Positions 1 through 7,090 of a stretch of 29,810 nucleotides of DNA are shown one piece after another. Position numbers and translations under genes: made by a program. The stretch is from the IMG/VR virus record IMGVR_UViG_3300033571_002544, positions 1-29,810 of that record, one strand, 5' to 3'. The stretch is from a virus. How positions within the stretch are numbered: position 1 is the stretch's first letter; every line of letters begins with the position of its first letter. Below the pieces are notes generated by a model. It did no database searches and was not told the DNA's origin. It saw nothing but the letters and a program-made list of their open reading frames with translations.

Positions 1-75
1 CTTGAGTGGGCCAGTCTTACCCTCGTTAAGGACTCTTAGATTCTGGATGATGAATACGTCTTGAATTTGTTGCAT
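1..75 (-). CDS. 5' end of an unidentified gene, cut by the left window edge
   Basis: An open minus-strand frame begins with ATG two bases after the TAA stop of the preceding gene and runs off the window edge after 25 codons. The peptide starts MQQIQDVFIIQN and continues with a hydrophilic stretch ending near a Lys-Thr-Gly-Pro-Leu-Lys. The tight spacing and shared strand make it very likely the next gene of the same late operon. Too little is visible to name it; a further virion or head gene would fit the context, but this is only inference. Confidence 0.6.
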   Translation of the reverse strand, partial: MQQIQDVFIIQNLRVLNEGKTGPLK

Positions 76-77
76 AG

Positions 78-488
78 TTATTTCTTGTCCTTAGACTTAT
101 ATTCTCTACTAGCTCCACTTGAATGACGAACCATTGTTCTAGTAGCGTACTTCTTTACGTCTTTAAATGACGAAGGTATTGAGCCTGGGGTGAATCCTTT
201 AGCTGTTCTACCAGCAACCATCTGCTCATCGTCTTTTCCCCACTTCTGCTTGGTAATGACATAGAGACGGTCGGCACCTTTGGTTGAGAAGATTTGGCCC
301 ATGTACCCGTTACGAAGAGCGTCAGTTATTGAGTTGTAAATTCTAACTCTAGACTTACCTGGAGTGGTGTGAGCTTTTTCTCTGCTACTTTTTTGAATAG
401 CTTGGCGACCCTCTTTTGAACCCCTGCCCTTCTCAGTTTTTCTTTCACTAATTGAAATCTCTTCTAACAGCGAGATAAGGTCTTTCAT
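78..488 (-). CDS. Small basic hypothetical phage protein (136 aa)
   Basis: I do not recognise this protein. It begins with a short amphipathic stretch (MKDLISLLEE), followed by a very basic, Lys/Arg/Ser/Gly-rich segment (residues about 15-48) that is probably disordered. A more structured core follows (about 48-120) with RVRIYNSITDAL, LYVITKQKW and KGFTPGSIPSSF, then a basic tail. It has no membrane segment or signal peptide. Its ATG overlaps the TGA of the upstream gene (ATGA), which implies translational coupling, and a GGTGA sits 4-5 nt upstream of the start. The basic charge could suit contact with DNA or with the acidic product encoded two genes upstream; that is speculation. Confidence 0.75.
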   Translation of the reverse strand: MKDLISLLEEISISERKTEKGRGSKEGRQAIQKSSREKAHTTPGKSRVRIYNSITDALRNGYMGQIFSTKGADRLYVITKQKWGKDDEQMVAGRTAKGFTPGSIPSSFKDVKKYATRTMVRHSSGASREYKSKDKK

Positions 489-955
489 TTGTCACCATAT
501 TTTCCTTTAAGCTTCATAATGCATCTTTCAAGTTTTGGACTTTTCTTTTTACCAACACTTGATTTGCATATAGCGTAAGGATTATTTTTGCTCTTGCTCG
601 CCATGTTAACACCAATGTTGCCAGTGCTTGTAGCACCAGAAGATATCTCTTCCATTATCTGCTTGGCCTCGGTAATTAAATTTGAAAGTCTATCTACTAA
701 GCTTGTCAACTTAGACTCTGAAGACTCTTTAATTTGGACTACTGGCTTCTTTGGCTGTGGCTTCTTGCCACCTAAAACTAGTGAAACATAATCATCAGAT
801 ACTTCTATTTTGCTAACATCAGGAGCACCAGCATTTTGTAATGTTGATTCCTTGAGCGCAGGCTTTAAAGCTTGAGATGGATTTTTTGCCATGTCCTTTA
901 ATAGGTCCATGGCAAAATCACCTACTGAAATATCTGGTAATTCTCTATTGCTCAT
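485..955 (-). CDS. Hypothetical phage protein with C-terminal NPYAIC module (156 aa)
   Basis: The function is unknown. The N-terminal half is helical and polar, with a stretch of Lys/Pro near residues 64-72 and a predicted coiled helix at about 80-105 (LTSLVDRLSNLITEAKQIM). The C-terminal 35 residues carry NPYAICKSSVGKKK followed by a second Cys (C130 and C144) in a Lys-rich helix. From memory, a short module of this shape (NPxAIC-x-SVG...C) recurs at the ends of otherwise unrelated phage proteins; I cannot confirm this without a search. No Shine-Dalgarno precedes the ATG; instead a set of complementary 6-nt repeats lies directly upstream (958-981). The stop overlaps the start of the next gene. 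Confidence 0.75.
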   Translation of the reverse strand: MSNRELPDISVGDFAMDLLKDMAKNPSQALKPALKESTLQNAGAPDVSKIEVSDDYVSLVLGGKKPQPKKPVVQIKESSESKLTSLVDRLSNLITEAKQIMEEISSGATSTGNIGVNMASKSKNNPYAICKSSVGKKKSPKLERCIMKLKGKYGDK

Positions 956-957
956 GC

Positions 958-981
958 AGTTAGACTAACTGAAGAAGTTAG
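958..981 (-). promoter_or_regulatory. Alternating complementary hexamers just upstream of a start codon
   Basis: On the transcribed strand the 28-nt gap holds CUAACU, UCUUC, AGUUAG, U, CUAACU, ending 2 nt before the AUG of the 156-aa gene. The middle AGUUAG can pair with either flanking CUAACU: upstream gives a 6-bp stem with a 5-nt loop, downstream gives a tighter 4-bp stem. The two pairings exclude each other. The downstream one would lie next to a start codon that has no SD. The sequence is certain; a regulatory role is inferred. Confidence 0.35.
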
Positions 982-983
982 CC

Positions 984-1412
984 TCAGCCTTTCTTGGCTG
1001 GCATATCAGCCTTCTTTCCCTTCATCTTAGCAAGGAAAGCTGGCATTTCCTTCTTCTTAGCTTCGGCGACTGGTTCGGCGTCCTCATCATCGGCAGCCTC
1101 CTCAGCAAGTTCCTCGCCATCCTCTGACTCATCGCCCTCGGTGAGTTGAGCCATTTCATCAATGATGTCGATCATAAGATCAATGTGCTCTGAGAGCTTA
1201 TCATCACTGATTGGAGCCTCTAAGTGTGACTCGCAAAGGGGGCAAACGTGAGCCTCCTCGTTGACAGCCTCGGTGGGAACCTCATCAGCGGGTTGCTCGA
1301 CCGTCTCAGCAGCCTCAGGGGCGGCATTCTCAGTTAACTTGATTCCACCCTTATTCCAGAAAGCTTGGCTAAGGATCTGATCAACCTCTTCCTTCAAAAC
1401 ATTGTTCTTCAT
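984..1412 (-). CDS. Acidic, GC-rich hypothetical virion/assembly protein (142 aa)
   Basis: The N-terminus (KNNVLKEEVDQILSQAFWN) looks like an amphipathic helix. Residues about 27-52 and 90-118 are dominated by Glu, Asp and Ala. Between them lies VCPLCESHLEAPISDDKL, where two Cys and a His resemble half of a zinc knuckle, then a helix. The last 25 residues switch to Lys-rich (KKKEMPAFLAKMKGKKADM). Strong charge segregation and low complexity resemble scaffold/prohead-core or internal proteins of T4-like phages, but no family can be named. Its GC content is visibly higher (about half) than the tail genes. It is the first gene behind the late-promoter motif, with GAGG 11 nt before the ATG, one of the few recognisable SD sites here. 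High expression is therefore likely. Confidence 0.8.
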   Translation of the reverse strand: MKNNVLKEEVDQILSQAFWNKGGIKLTENAAPEAAETVEQPADEVPTEAVNEEAHVCPLCESHLEAPISDDKLSEHIDLMIDIIDEMAQLTEGDESEDGEELAEEAADDEDAEPVAEAKKKEMPAFLAKMKGKKADMPAKKG

Positions 1413-1495
1413 AGTTAAAAAAACCTCGTAATCAATAATTAATTACCTATATCTATTTATGGCGGTGTTAAATATAATTTAATAAATTTTTAAAA
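1413..1495 (-). other. Largest intergenic gap, transcription-unit boundary
   Basis: This 83-nt gap, the longest between genes in the window, separates the PAAR gene from the acidic-protein gene. It is extremely AT-rich at the PAAR end. It contains the late-promoter-like motif at 1453-1460 and a GAGG Shine-Dalgarno near 1424-1427. No GC-rich hairpin with a U-tract is seen, so there is no clear intrinsic terminator for the tail operon. Confidence 0.5.
1453..1460 (-). promoter_or_regulatory. T4-type late promoter motif (NATAAATA)
   Basis: The minus strand reads CATAAATA, one base from the T4 late consensus TATAAATA and an exact fit to the NATAAATA form described for T4-like cyanophages. It lies in the only sizeable intergenic gap, about 40 nt upstream of the ATG of the acidic protein gene, leaving room for a leader of roughly 30 nt with a GAGG ribosome site. 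In T4 this motif is read by the gp55-type late sigma factor. The match is short and the DNA AT-rich, so position is the main argument. Confidence 0.55.
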
Positions 1496-1816
1496 TTAGT
1501 TAGCAAACACGTTATTTAATGGATTAGCTCCCACTTTATCCCCGCAACTTAAAGGATCCCCTAATCTTGCCACGGCATTTGTTTCGGTTCCAATAAAAAC
1601 ATTAGGGCTTCCTTGCAGGACTAAAGGAACGTGAGCAGTATCCCCGCAAGTAGTAGGGGAGTAAGCTTCATTTAAAACTACTATTGGGCTTACACCAACA
1701 TAAACTTTAAACTGACCACCTATTCCAGCTTCTTGTAAAACGTGAGTTACTGGCGCATGGCAGTGCCCTTCGGCTGGACCTAAGCTAGGATCAACGGCTG
1801 TAGCTATAACTGGCAT
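1496..1816 (-). CDS. PAAR-repeat tail-spike tip protein (106 aa)
   Basis: PAAR proteins form a small metal-stabilised cone that caps the trimeric spike of phage tails, R-type particles and T6SS and pierces the outer membrane. The length is typical of the family. Visible hallmarks are PAEGHCHAP (residues 14-22), a central TTCGDTAHVP with C57 and H62, SPNVFIG (70-76), and ARLGDPLSCGD with C91. H18/H20, H62 and the cysteines are candidate metal ligands. It starts one base after the stop of the 968-aa gene, with a weak GGAAA upstream. It sits at the far end of the tail-adhesin block rather than beside the gp5-like spike it presumably caps. No C-terminal effector or extension is present. Confidence 0.88.
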   Translation of the reverse strand: MPVIATAVDPSLGPAEGHCHAPVTHVLQEAGIGGQFKVYVGVSPIVVLNEAYSPTTCGDTAHVPLVLQGSPNVFIGTETNAVARLGDPLSCGDKVGANPLNNVFAN

Positions 1817-1817
1817 A

Positions 1818-4724
1818 TTAAGTGTTTCCGTAATAGAAGTTTAGTCTATCCCCTATGTTTATAATTATATTGTCATTTGGGATAATCCCTTCTACATCGG
1901 GAATACCTGTCCCAAATGCATTTAATTCATCTAATACTAATTTAACTTGATAACCATTACTAAACCCATTAGAAAGTTTATCAAGTAAAGGTCTTATATT
2001 AGAGAACATCATCCCGCCAATGTCATTAATCTTTAATCTAGTATAAATATCATACCACGTTAGGAAACCAAATAGTTCAGCATTTTCTGGATTTTCAGAA
2101 AAATATTCATTCAAAGCGGAAGTTAGTTTATTAGCTAAGTTAATTAAATTAGCTTCTGGCGACTGAACCCTAAGGCTTGATGCTGGTTGTACGCTTGTAT
2201 ACTCTCCACTTAAATAATAAGATTTCTCAAATGCAGATCCGCTGGGGTTGTAATTGTAAATAAATCCGTGATAGTCATTATTAAAATATTGTTCATACAG
2301 TCCAAAGTAATTGCTACTTAATTCAGAGTAAAGTCTAGTTTGTTCTAGGGCGGGTTTATCCACTTCTAAATTTGAAGTATAAATACTAGGTTCTATTTTA
2401 ATAACTCTTGAGACCGTTGAGTTTGAGTAATCCTGATAAACAGATTGACCGTTGAATGGATTATGGAAAGACCCACACCCAGGACTTAAGATAATTGCTT
2501 GGGGTAAATTTCTAAGCATTATCTTGTCTGTGTTTAATGTGCGATTCTTTCCAAAAGATCGTAAATTAAATTCATTAAATCTAAAATTTATAGAACTGCT
2601 ATTACCAGCATACTGAATAAATGGATCTCTAAAATCTATATTTGTTTTTATAACATTAAATCCATTATTCCTGGAATGGGCTACTGCTTCTTCATCTGTC
2701 AATCGTGTATAAATTGCAGAAGTAGTAGTTATTACTGAGTTAACATTTACAATATCCCCCACCGATACTAGGTCTAATTTAAAATAAACTGGAGCCAAGT
2801 CTGCTGAAGGATTATAAGTAGCTGTAAACTCATGTACATTTTGTAAAGAGCTAACTGTAAGAGTAATGGCAGGGTCAACATTTAAAACTTTTAAAATATT
2901 GTACCTATCTCTCGGCTCCAAGTAATAAGCACCCGACAATGAATTGAAGGTCATTAAAGGGTACTGGGCACTGGTCGAAAACATAGAAGAGAAATAATAC
3001 CCAGCCCCGTCTCCAAAGTTTAAAGCAACTCCACTAGCGGGATTAACTAAAAGCTCAACGGATTGTTCCGTTGGAATTCCTAAATTATTAGTGTACAGTT
3101 CGTATAGTTCCCCATCATCCTGAAGAACTGACACATAAGTTTCTAAGTCTTCCGCTAAGAATCTCATTCTTTTAAAATCATCATTTTGCTCTATAGAATT
3201 TTCAGAAGATTCATAATTTGGATTCTTTGATAATTGTTCAAAAATAGCAAAAGCTAAGTTTATTGTGTTGTTATTTTGTCCAGTTTGATTGTAAGTGTAT
3301 AGTGGGTCTGCTAACTGTTTTTCATACAAAGATATAAAAAAGTTTGCGTCAAACTCACCCATTGTTCCGCGAACTAAATGACTCTTAATAGCTTTGTAAA
3401 ATTGAGCGGAGTCTATTTTAGTATTTCCAACCCCATTTAAATTATTTATTGCTTGGAGTAAATTAGGTTTTAAACTAGAAGATATTTTTTCAATTGTTAA
3501 ATTAGTAATATTCTTCTCATCCCAAGACGCAGTGGTATTTTCTCTTTGCAAGAAATAAGAAACTTCTTTTGCAACTTCGTTTGAAAACACACTAAGATAC
3601 AAATCATTTGCAACAAATGAAGTTTCTTGAGTTACCGTTGTATTAAAAAAATTGTAGTATGGATGATATATTCCGGGGCAAGTTTCGCTGTCAGTGGATG
3701 AGGATGCATATCCTTGGTATACTGGATCAGCTACATTAACTTCTAATGGTTGTCTTACCTGTGAAGCTTGTTGAATTAACGAAGATTGCTGTGCAGCATT
3801 TGTTGTAGAAGTTGGAGAAGTTGTTATCTCTTGTATTTGTTGTGCTTGACGCAATCTTAATGAATTAACTCTTCTAAAGTATGCTTCGTTGGCAGCATTA
3901 ATTGATGCTGTTCTTTGAGCTATGGTAAGCGGTTGATTAAATAATGATTGCTGTGGTCCTAAAACTTGTCTTTGAGCATACTGAAATGACACCGAAGATT
4001 GTGGTTGGTTTGTAATAACTTCATTAGCTTGTAATTCAACAGAGCCTATGCTGGTGGTTACAACAGAGCCGCCAGTCGGTTCTTGATTGGGTTCTCCTAT
4101 TGGCTCTGAAAGACAATTGTTTGAACTATTCTGGCTTCTACATGGCGAAGCTAAACATTCGGCTTGAGAGTTGTGAATACATCCAGGTTGTGCTTCTATT
4201 TCATCTGGATTACATAGCGTACAATTTCTAGCTATTGCAGCTATCCTTCTTGCTTCTGGGGGCTGAATATTTTTGTCTTGCTGACAGTATATCGGAGTTG
4301 AAGTACAGCGATATTTTGTAACTCCTCCTCCTGTTGTCGGACCTGGGGTTCCCGGCCCAGTACCAGCAGGACCTCCCGTTGTTGGGCCAGCAGGCCCCCC
4401 TGTTGTAGGACCTCCTCCTCCTCCAGCAGGACCTCCCGTTGTTGGACCAGCAGGACCTCCCGTTGTCGGACCAGCAGGACCTCCTGTTGTTGGACCACCC
4501 CCAGGAACTCCAGGGGGTTGAGGAAGTCTAGGTATTGTGGGTGTTATTGGAGGAGGTTCTACGGGGGGAGGAGGACATCCAGGTATTGGAAAGGTTGGTA
4601 CTTCTGAGTTCCCCTGTGGTGTATAAGTTGGAGGTAGAGTATTAGAATTTTGTGTAGGCTGCCTTGGCTCCGTTCCAGGGACATAATCTCCACATGGAGA
4701 AATTCTAATCTCTAAGGATGTCAT
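1818..4724 (-). CDS. Large virion adhesin/fibre protein with Pro-rich stalk and GPTTGGPA repeats (968 aa)
   Basis: No enzymatic motif is recognised. The architecture in order: a short N-terminal strand (MTSLEIRISPC); a Pro/Thr/Gln-rich stretch to about residue 74 including PPPPVEPPPITP; a Gly-Pro-Thr repeat region (75-134); a cluster of eight cysteines (140-204, including CTLC); an Asn/Gln-rich helical region (about 220-330, with YAQRQ and RRVNSLRLRQAQQIQ); then a long C-terminal part (about 345-968) that alternates helical and beta segments. This looks like an exposed, stalked structural protein, between the PAAR tip gene and the other fibre-like genes, so a baseplate-borne adhesin is the likely role. 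No SD is evident; the start lies in AAATAATTTAAATG. Alternatives are a tail-tip decoration or a secreted-type surface protein. Confidence 0.7.
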   Translation of the reverse strand: MTSLEIRISPCGDYVPGTEPRQPTQNSNTLPPTYTPQGNSEVPTFPIPGCPPPPVEPPPITPTIPRLPQPPGVPGGGPTTGGPAGPTTGGPAGPTTGGPAGGGGGPTTGGPAGPTTGGPAGTGPGTPGPTTGGGVTKYRCTSTPIYCQQDKNIQPPEARRIAAIARNCTLCNPDEIEAQPGCIHNSQAECLASPCRSQNSSNNCLSEPIGEPNQEPTGGSVVTTSIGSVELQANEVITNQPQSSVSFQYAQRQVLGPQQSLFNQPLTIAQRTASINAANEAYFRRVNSLRLRQAQQIQEITTSPTSTTNAAQQSSLIQQASQVRQPLEVNVADPVYQGYASSSTDSETCPGIYHPYYNFFNTTVTQETSFVANDLYLSVFSNEVAKEVSYFLQRENTTASWDEKNITNLTIEKISSSLKPNLLQAINNLNGVGNTKIDSAQFYKAIKSHLVRGTMGEFDANFFISLYEKQLADPLYTYNQTGQNNNTINLAFAIFEQLSKNPNYESSENSIEQNDDFKRMRFLAEDLETYVSVLQDDGELYELYTNNLGIPTEQSVELLVNPASGVALNFGDGAGYYFSSMFSTSAQYPLMTFNSLSGAYYLEPRDRYNILKVLNVDPAITLTVSSLQNVHEFTATYNPSADLAPVYFKLDLVSVGDIVNVNSVITTTSAIYTRLTDEEAVAHSRNNGFNVIKTNIDFRDPFIQYAGNSSSINFRFNEFNLRSFGKNRTLNTDKIMLRNLPQAIILSPGCGSFHNPFNGQSVYQDYSNSTVSRVIKIEPSIYTSNLEVDKPALEQTRLYSELSSNYFGLYEQYFNNDYHGFIYNYNPSGSAFEKSYYLSGEYTSVQPASSLRVQSPEANLINLANKLTSALNEYFSENPENAELFGFLTWYDIYTRLKINDIGGMMFSNIRPLLDKLSNGFSNGYQVKLVLDELNAFGTGIPDVEGIIPNDNIIINIGDRLNFYYGNT
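4323..4502 (-). repeat. In-frame tandem repeat encoding GPTTGGPA units
   Basis: A degenerate 24-nt unit is repeated about five times, interrupted by short poly-Gly inserts, giving protein residues 75-134 of the 968-aa protein. Units differ mostly at third codon positions (gttgtt versus gttgtc, gga versus ggg), showing selection on the peptide rather than very recent slippage. The repeat is not strict Gly-X-Y collagen. It is likely a flexible linker between the Pro-rich stalk and the Cys cluster. Confidence 0.85.
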
Positions 4725-4729
4725 TTAAA

Positions 4730-7090
4730 TTATTTCAATGTTATTACCGAGTTACCATTTCTATTATTTAAGAATTGATTTTGTCCCCATCCAGATGGGT
4801 AAGCAATAACATCAAAAGTTACTGAAGGTAATGGGCAAGTTCCATAATTAGAAAATCCCTGATACGCATTGGGGGTAGTTGATACATTTTTTACAATTGC
4901 TGGAGGGATCACGCTAAATTTATTGTAATATGGAATATTAGTGTTATTAATAAGATCTCTGTTAGATTTAATTGTAAGTTGCTCTCCTTGCCAAGCAACA
5001 TGAATTCCCAAGGATACTGTCCCATCGGATCTTCTTTCTTTTGTAGTAAAAATACCACCTTGACCTAGATCCGCTGGACAACAGTTCAGGTATTGTACTC
5101 TTACATCCAAATCCACTGCCCATTGAATTTGTTGACTATTAATTAATAATTCTTTTGTTACCCAGTGCAAAGTAAGATTATCTTTAAATCTATTCGTTGC
5201 ATTAGTTTCAGTTATTCCATAAGTTGAATTTTTTATAAAACTTGGAAATGATGCGTACGCAATAGCGTCTGCATTAAAAATTACAGATCCGTTAGCTGTT
5301 GGCGGCTGTTCTGCATATGAAAAATAATTTATATAATCTCCAAGTTTTGATCCTATTGAATCGTTAGGAGATAACAATGATCTAGCCCAATGAGAGTAAT
5401 CCCAAGTGGGTAATCCATCTTGAATTGGAACTTGATAGAAAAATTCTTCTCTTAATTTTAAGGTAGCTTCATTAGTCGGAATGCCAGGGTACTTAGTTTT
5501 TATGTATTTTAACAAGACATATTCAGGACCATAAGTAGACCACCCACCGTATATTTTACCACTGTAAACTATTCTTGGAATTTGTTGTACTACTGGACTT
5601 TGAGTACCACCTCCACCACCACCTGTTGAAGTTCCTTGGGATATTAGTTCAATACGATTTGATAATTCTTTAGCAACAAGATCAACATAGTTTTCACTAG
5701 CGACAGGGTTAGCTACTGACACTTGAGGATGAGCAGCGGCAAGACCAGATCTTTCATTAAATGTTAATTCTGTTGTTCTAAAGAACGGGCGAATATCTAC
5801 AACATCCGCAGTGTTTATTATTGGAGTATTATTTGGGTTAAGAGCAGCAGTTTTCTTAACAACAACATAAGCTATAGGAAGAATTGATTGCCCAAGTAAT
5901 GCAAAATCATTATCAGATAATGTTTCTGACATCATAGGGGCTAAATTCATTAAATCATCTGGGGATGGGAAAGAACCCTTTACTCCATTAAATCCGATGT
6001 TTTGTCCAAGTTCATCTGAAATGTTTGGAATAATCATCTGGTCTGTTTCAGATTCTAAGGTGCGAACAGCATTTAAGGGAGTATTGACATTATAAGTTCT
6101 GTTATCTAAACTTATACCAATTCCCGCACCCCTCACAATCCCTAATTGAGGGCTGTAAATTTTAGTTGGAGTGTTGCTGCCGCTAGAGAATTTAAATATT
6201 GTAGCGGCTGAAGCATCAACTGGTTTAGCATAAATAAATACTAAATCAATTCTTTGAGTAGCTGAGTTTAAAGTTTGTCTTACGCCATTCTCATCAACGT
6301 ACCAAAAATCTTCTTGACGGAAAGATGGAATTTCAATTGATAACTCTTCGGGAATATCAACTACTGAAGTTCTAGTTACGCCTCTCCACTTCTTTATAAA
6401 GTTAGATTCGTGCCATGGGCTATTAATAAATCCATCAGCGTTGTTTTCTAAAGCTTTGGAATTTACAGAGCTTACAGCTAAGTTATAAATATACAACTGA
6501 CCATCAAAACTAGGGTATGGTATCTCGGGTGTATTAGCTGTACTTATTTGGTTATACCCAGGAGCATTAGACTTTAGATATTGAGAAGCATTATTTAAAT
6601 CTCTTGAAGCTCTAGTAAAGCATCTCTCAATTAAACCGTTCATCCCCATCGCATTCGATTCTAATTGAGTTTTAAATGTATTTAAAATACTTTTTAAAGT
6701 TCCGTCTCTATTTGTTTTAAAACTCCAAGAGTCTAAATACGGATCGTCGCTTAACTTTGAAATTATTTGTAAAGGCTGTAGATTAAATACGTCATTTATT
6801 CTAGCTGTAAATCTTCCTGGACGGACATAAACTACGTTATCCGAGTCATTTACATAAGGTTGGAGTTCGCTAAATGAAGCTCTACCCTGTGCAAGACTAT
6901 TATTAGTTATATTGCTTGTATTAAATATTTGAGTATATTCAAGTTTAGACAATTGATCTTTTAACCAGAGATCATTTTCTTGAAGTTGTTTTAGTGGAAT
7001 ATTATCTACTTCATAGTAAATAGGATCATTAGCCTTAAAGTATCTTACTGGGTCTGTAAAACGGAACGAGCTTTCAGAAAATTGAACCAT
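4730..7090 (-). CDS. Tail-fibre-like virion protein with N-terminal baseplate anchor (786 aa)
   Basis: The N-terminus (residues about 12-50) has RYFKANDPIYYEVDNIPLKQLQENDLWL in two overlapping motifs, closely comparable to the start of the 1199-aa beta-helix protein, so it is likely the virion-attachment segment. A central region (about 275-465) holds IDLVFIYAKPVDASAATI and VDIRPFFRTTELTFNERSGL, which I associate with fibre-like structural proteins of T4-like marine phages (recollection, not searched). A six-glycine linker at about 490-495 separates it from a C-terminal beta-rich domain (about 505-786) with several Trp and a CC pair. Its ATG overlaps the upstream stop as TAATG. A receptor-binding or fibre-connector role is inferred. 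Confidence 0.72.
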   Translation of the reverse strand: MVQFSESSFRFTDPVRYFKANDPIYYEVDNIPLKQLQENDLWLKDQLSKLEYTQIFNTSNITNNSLAQGRASFSELQPYVNDSDNVVYVRPGRFTARINDVFNLQPLQIISKLSDDPYLDSWSFKTNRDGTLKSILNTFKTQLESNAMGMNGLIERCFTRASRDLNNASQYLKSNAPGYNQISTANTPEIPYPSFDGQLYIYNLAVSSVNSKALENNADGFINSPWHESNFIKKWRGVTRTSVVDIPEELSIEIPSFRQEDFWYVDENGVRQTLNSATQRIDLVFIYAKPVDASAATIFKFSSGSNTPTKIYSPQLGIVRGAGIGISLDNRTYNVNTPLNAVRTLESETDQMIIPNISDELGQNIGFNGVKGSFPSPDDLMNLAPMMSETLSDNDFALLGQSILPIAYVVVKKTAALNPNNTPIINTADVVDIRPFFRTTELTFNERSGLAAAHPQVSVANPVASENYVDLVAKELSNRIELISQGTSTGGGGGGTQSPVVQQIPRIVYSGKIYGGWSTYGPEYVLLKYIKTKYPGIPTNEATLKLREEFFYQVPIQDGLPTWDYSHWARSLLSPNDSIGSKLGDYINYFSYAEQPPTANGSVIFNADAIAYASFPSFIKNSTYGITETNATNRFKDNLTLHWVTKELLINSQQIQWAVDLDVRVQYLNCCPADLGQGGIFTTKERRSDGTVSLGIHVAWQGEQLTIKSNRDLINNTNIPYYNKFSVIPPAIVKNVSTTPNAYQGFSNYGTCPLPSVTFDVIAYPSGWGQNQFLNNRNGNSVITLK

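Noticed and set aside
1413-1495. Intrinsic terminator after the PAAR gene
   Set aside because: AT-rich, with no stable GC stem followed by a U-tract.
4241-4498. Alternative minus-strand frame rich in Gln/Val/Leu
   Set aside because: It is the shadow of the Gly-Pro repeat read in another frame; composition is a direct product of the repeat.
4323-4502. Collagen-like domain
   Set aside because: The unit GPTTGGPA does not keep Gly at every third position, so no collagen triple helix is expected.
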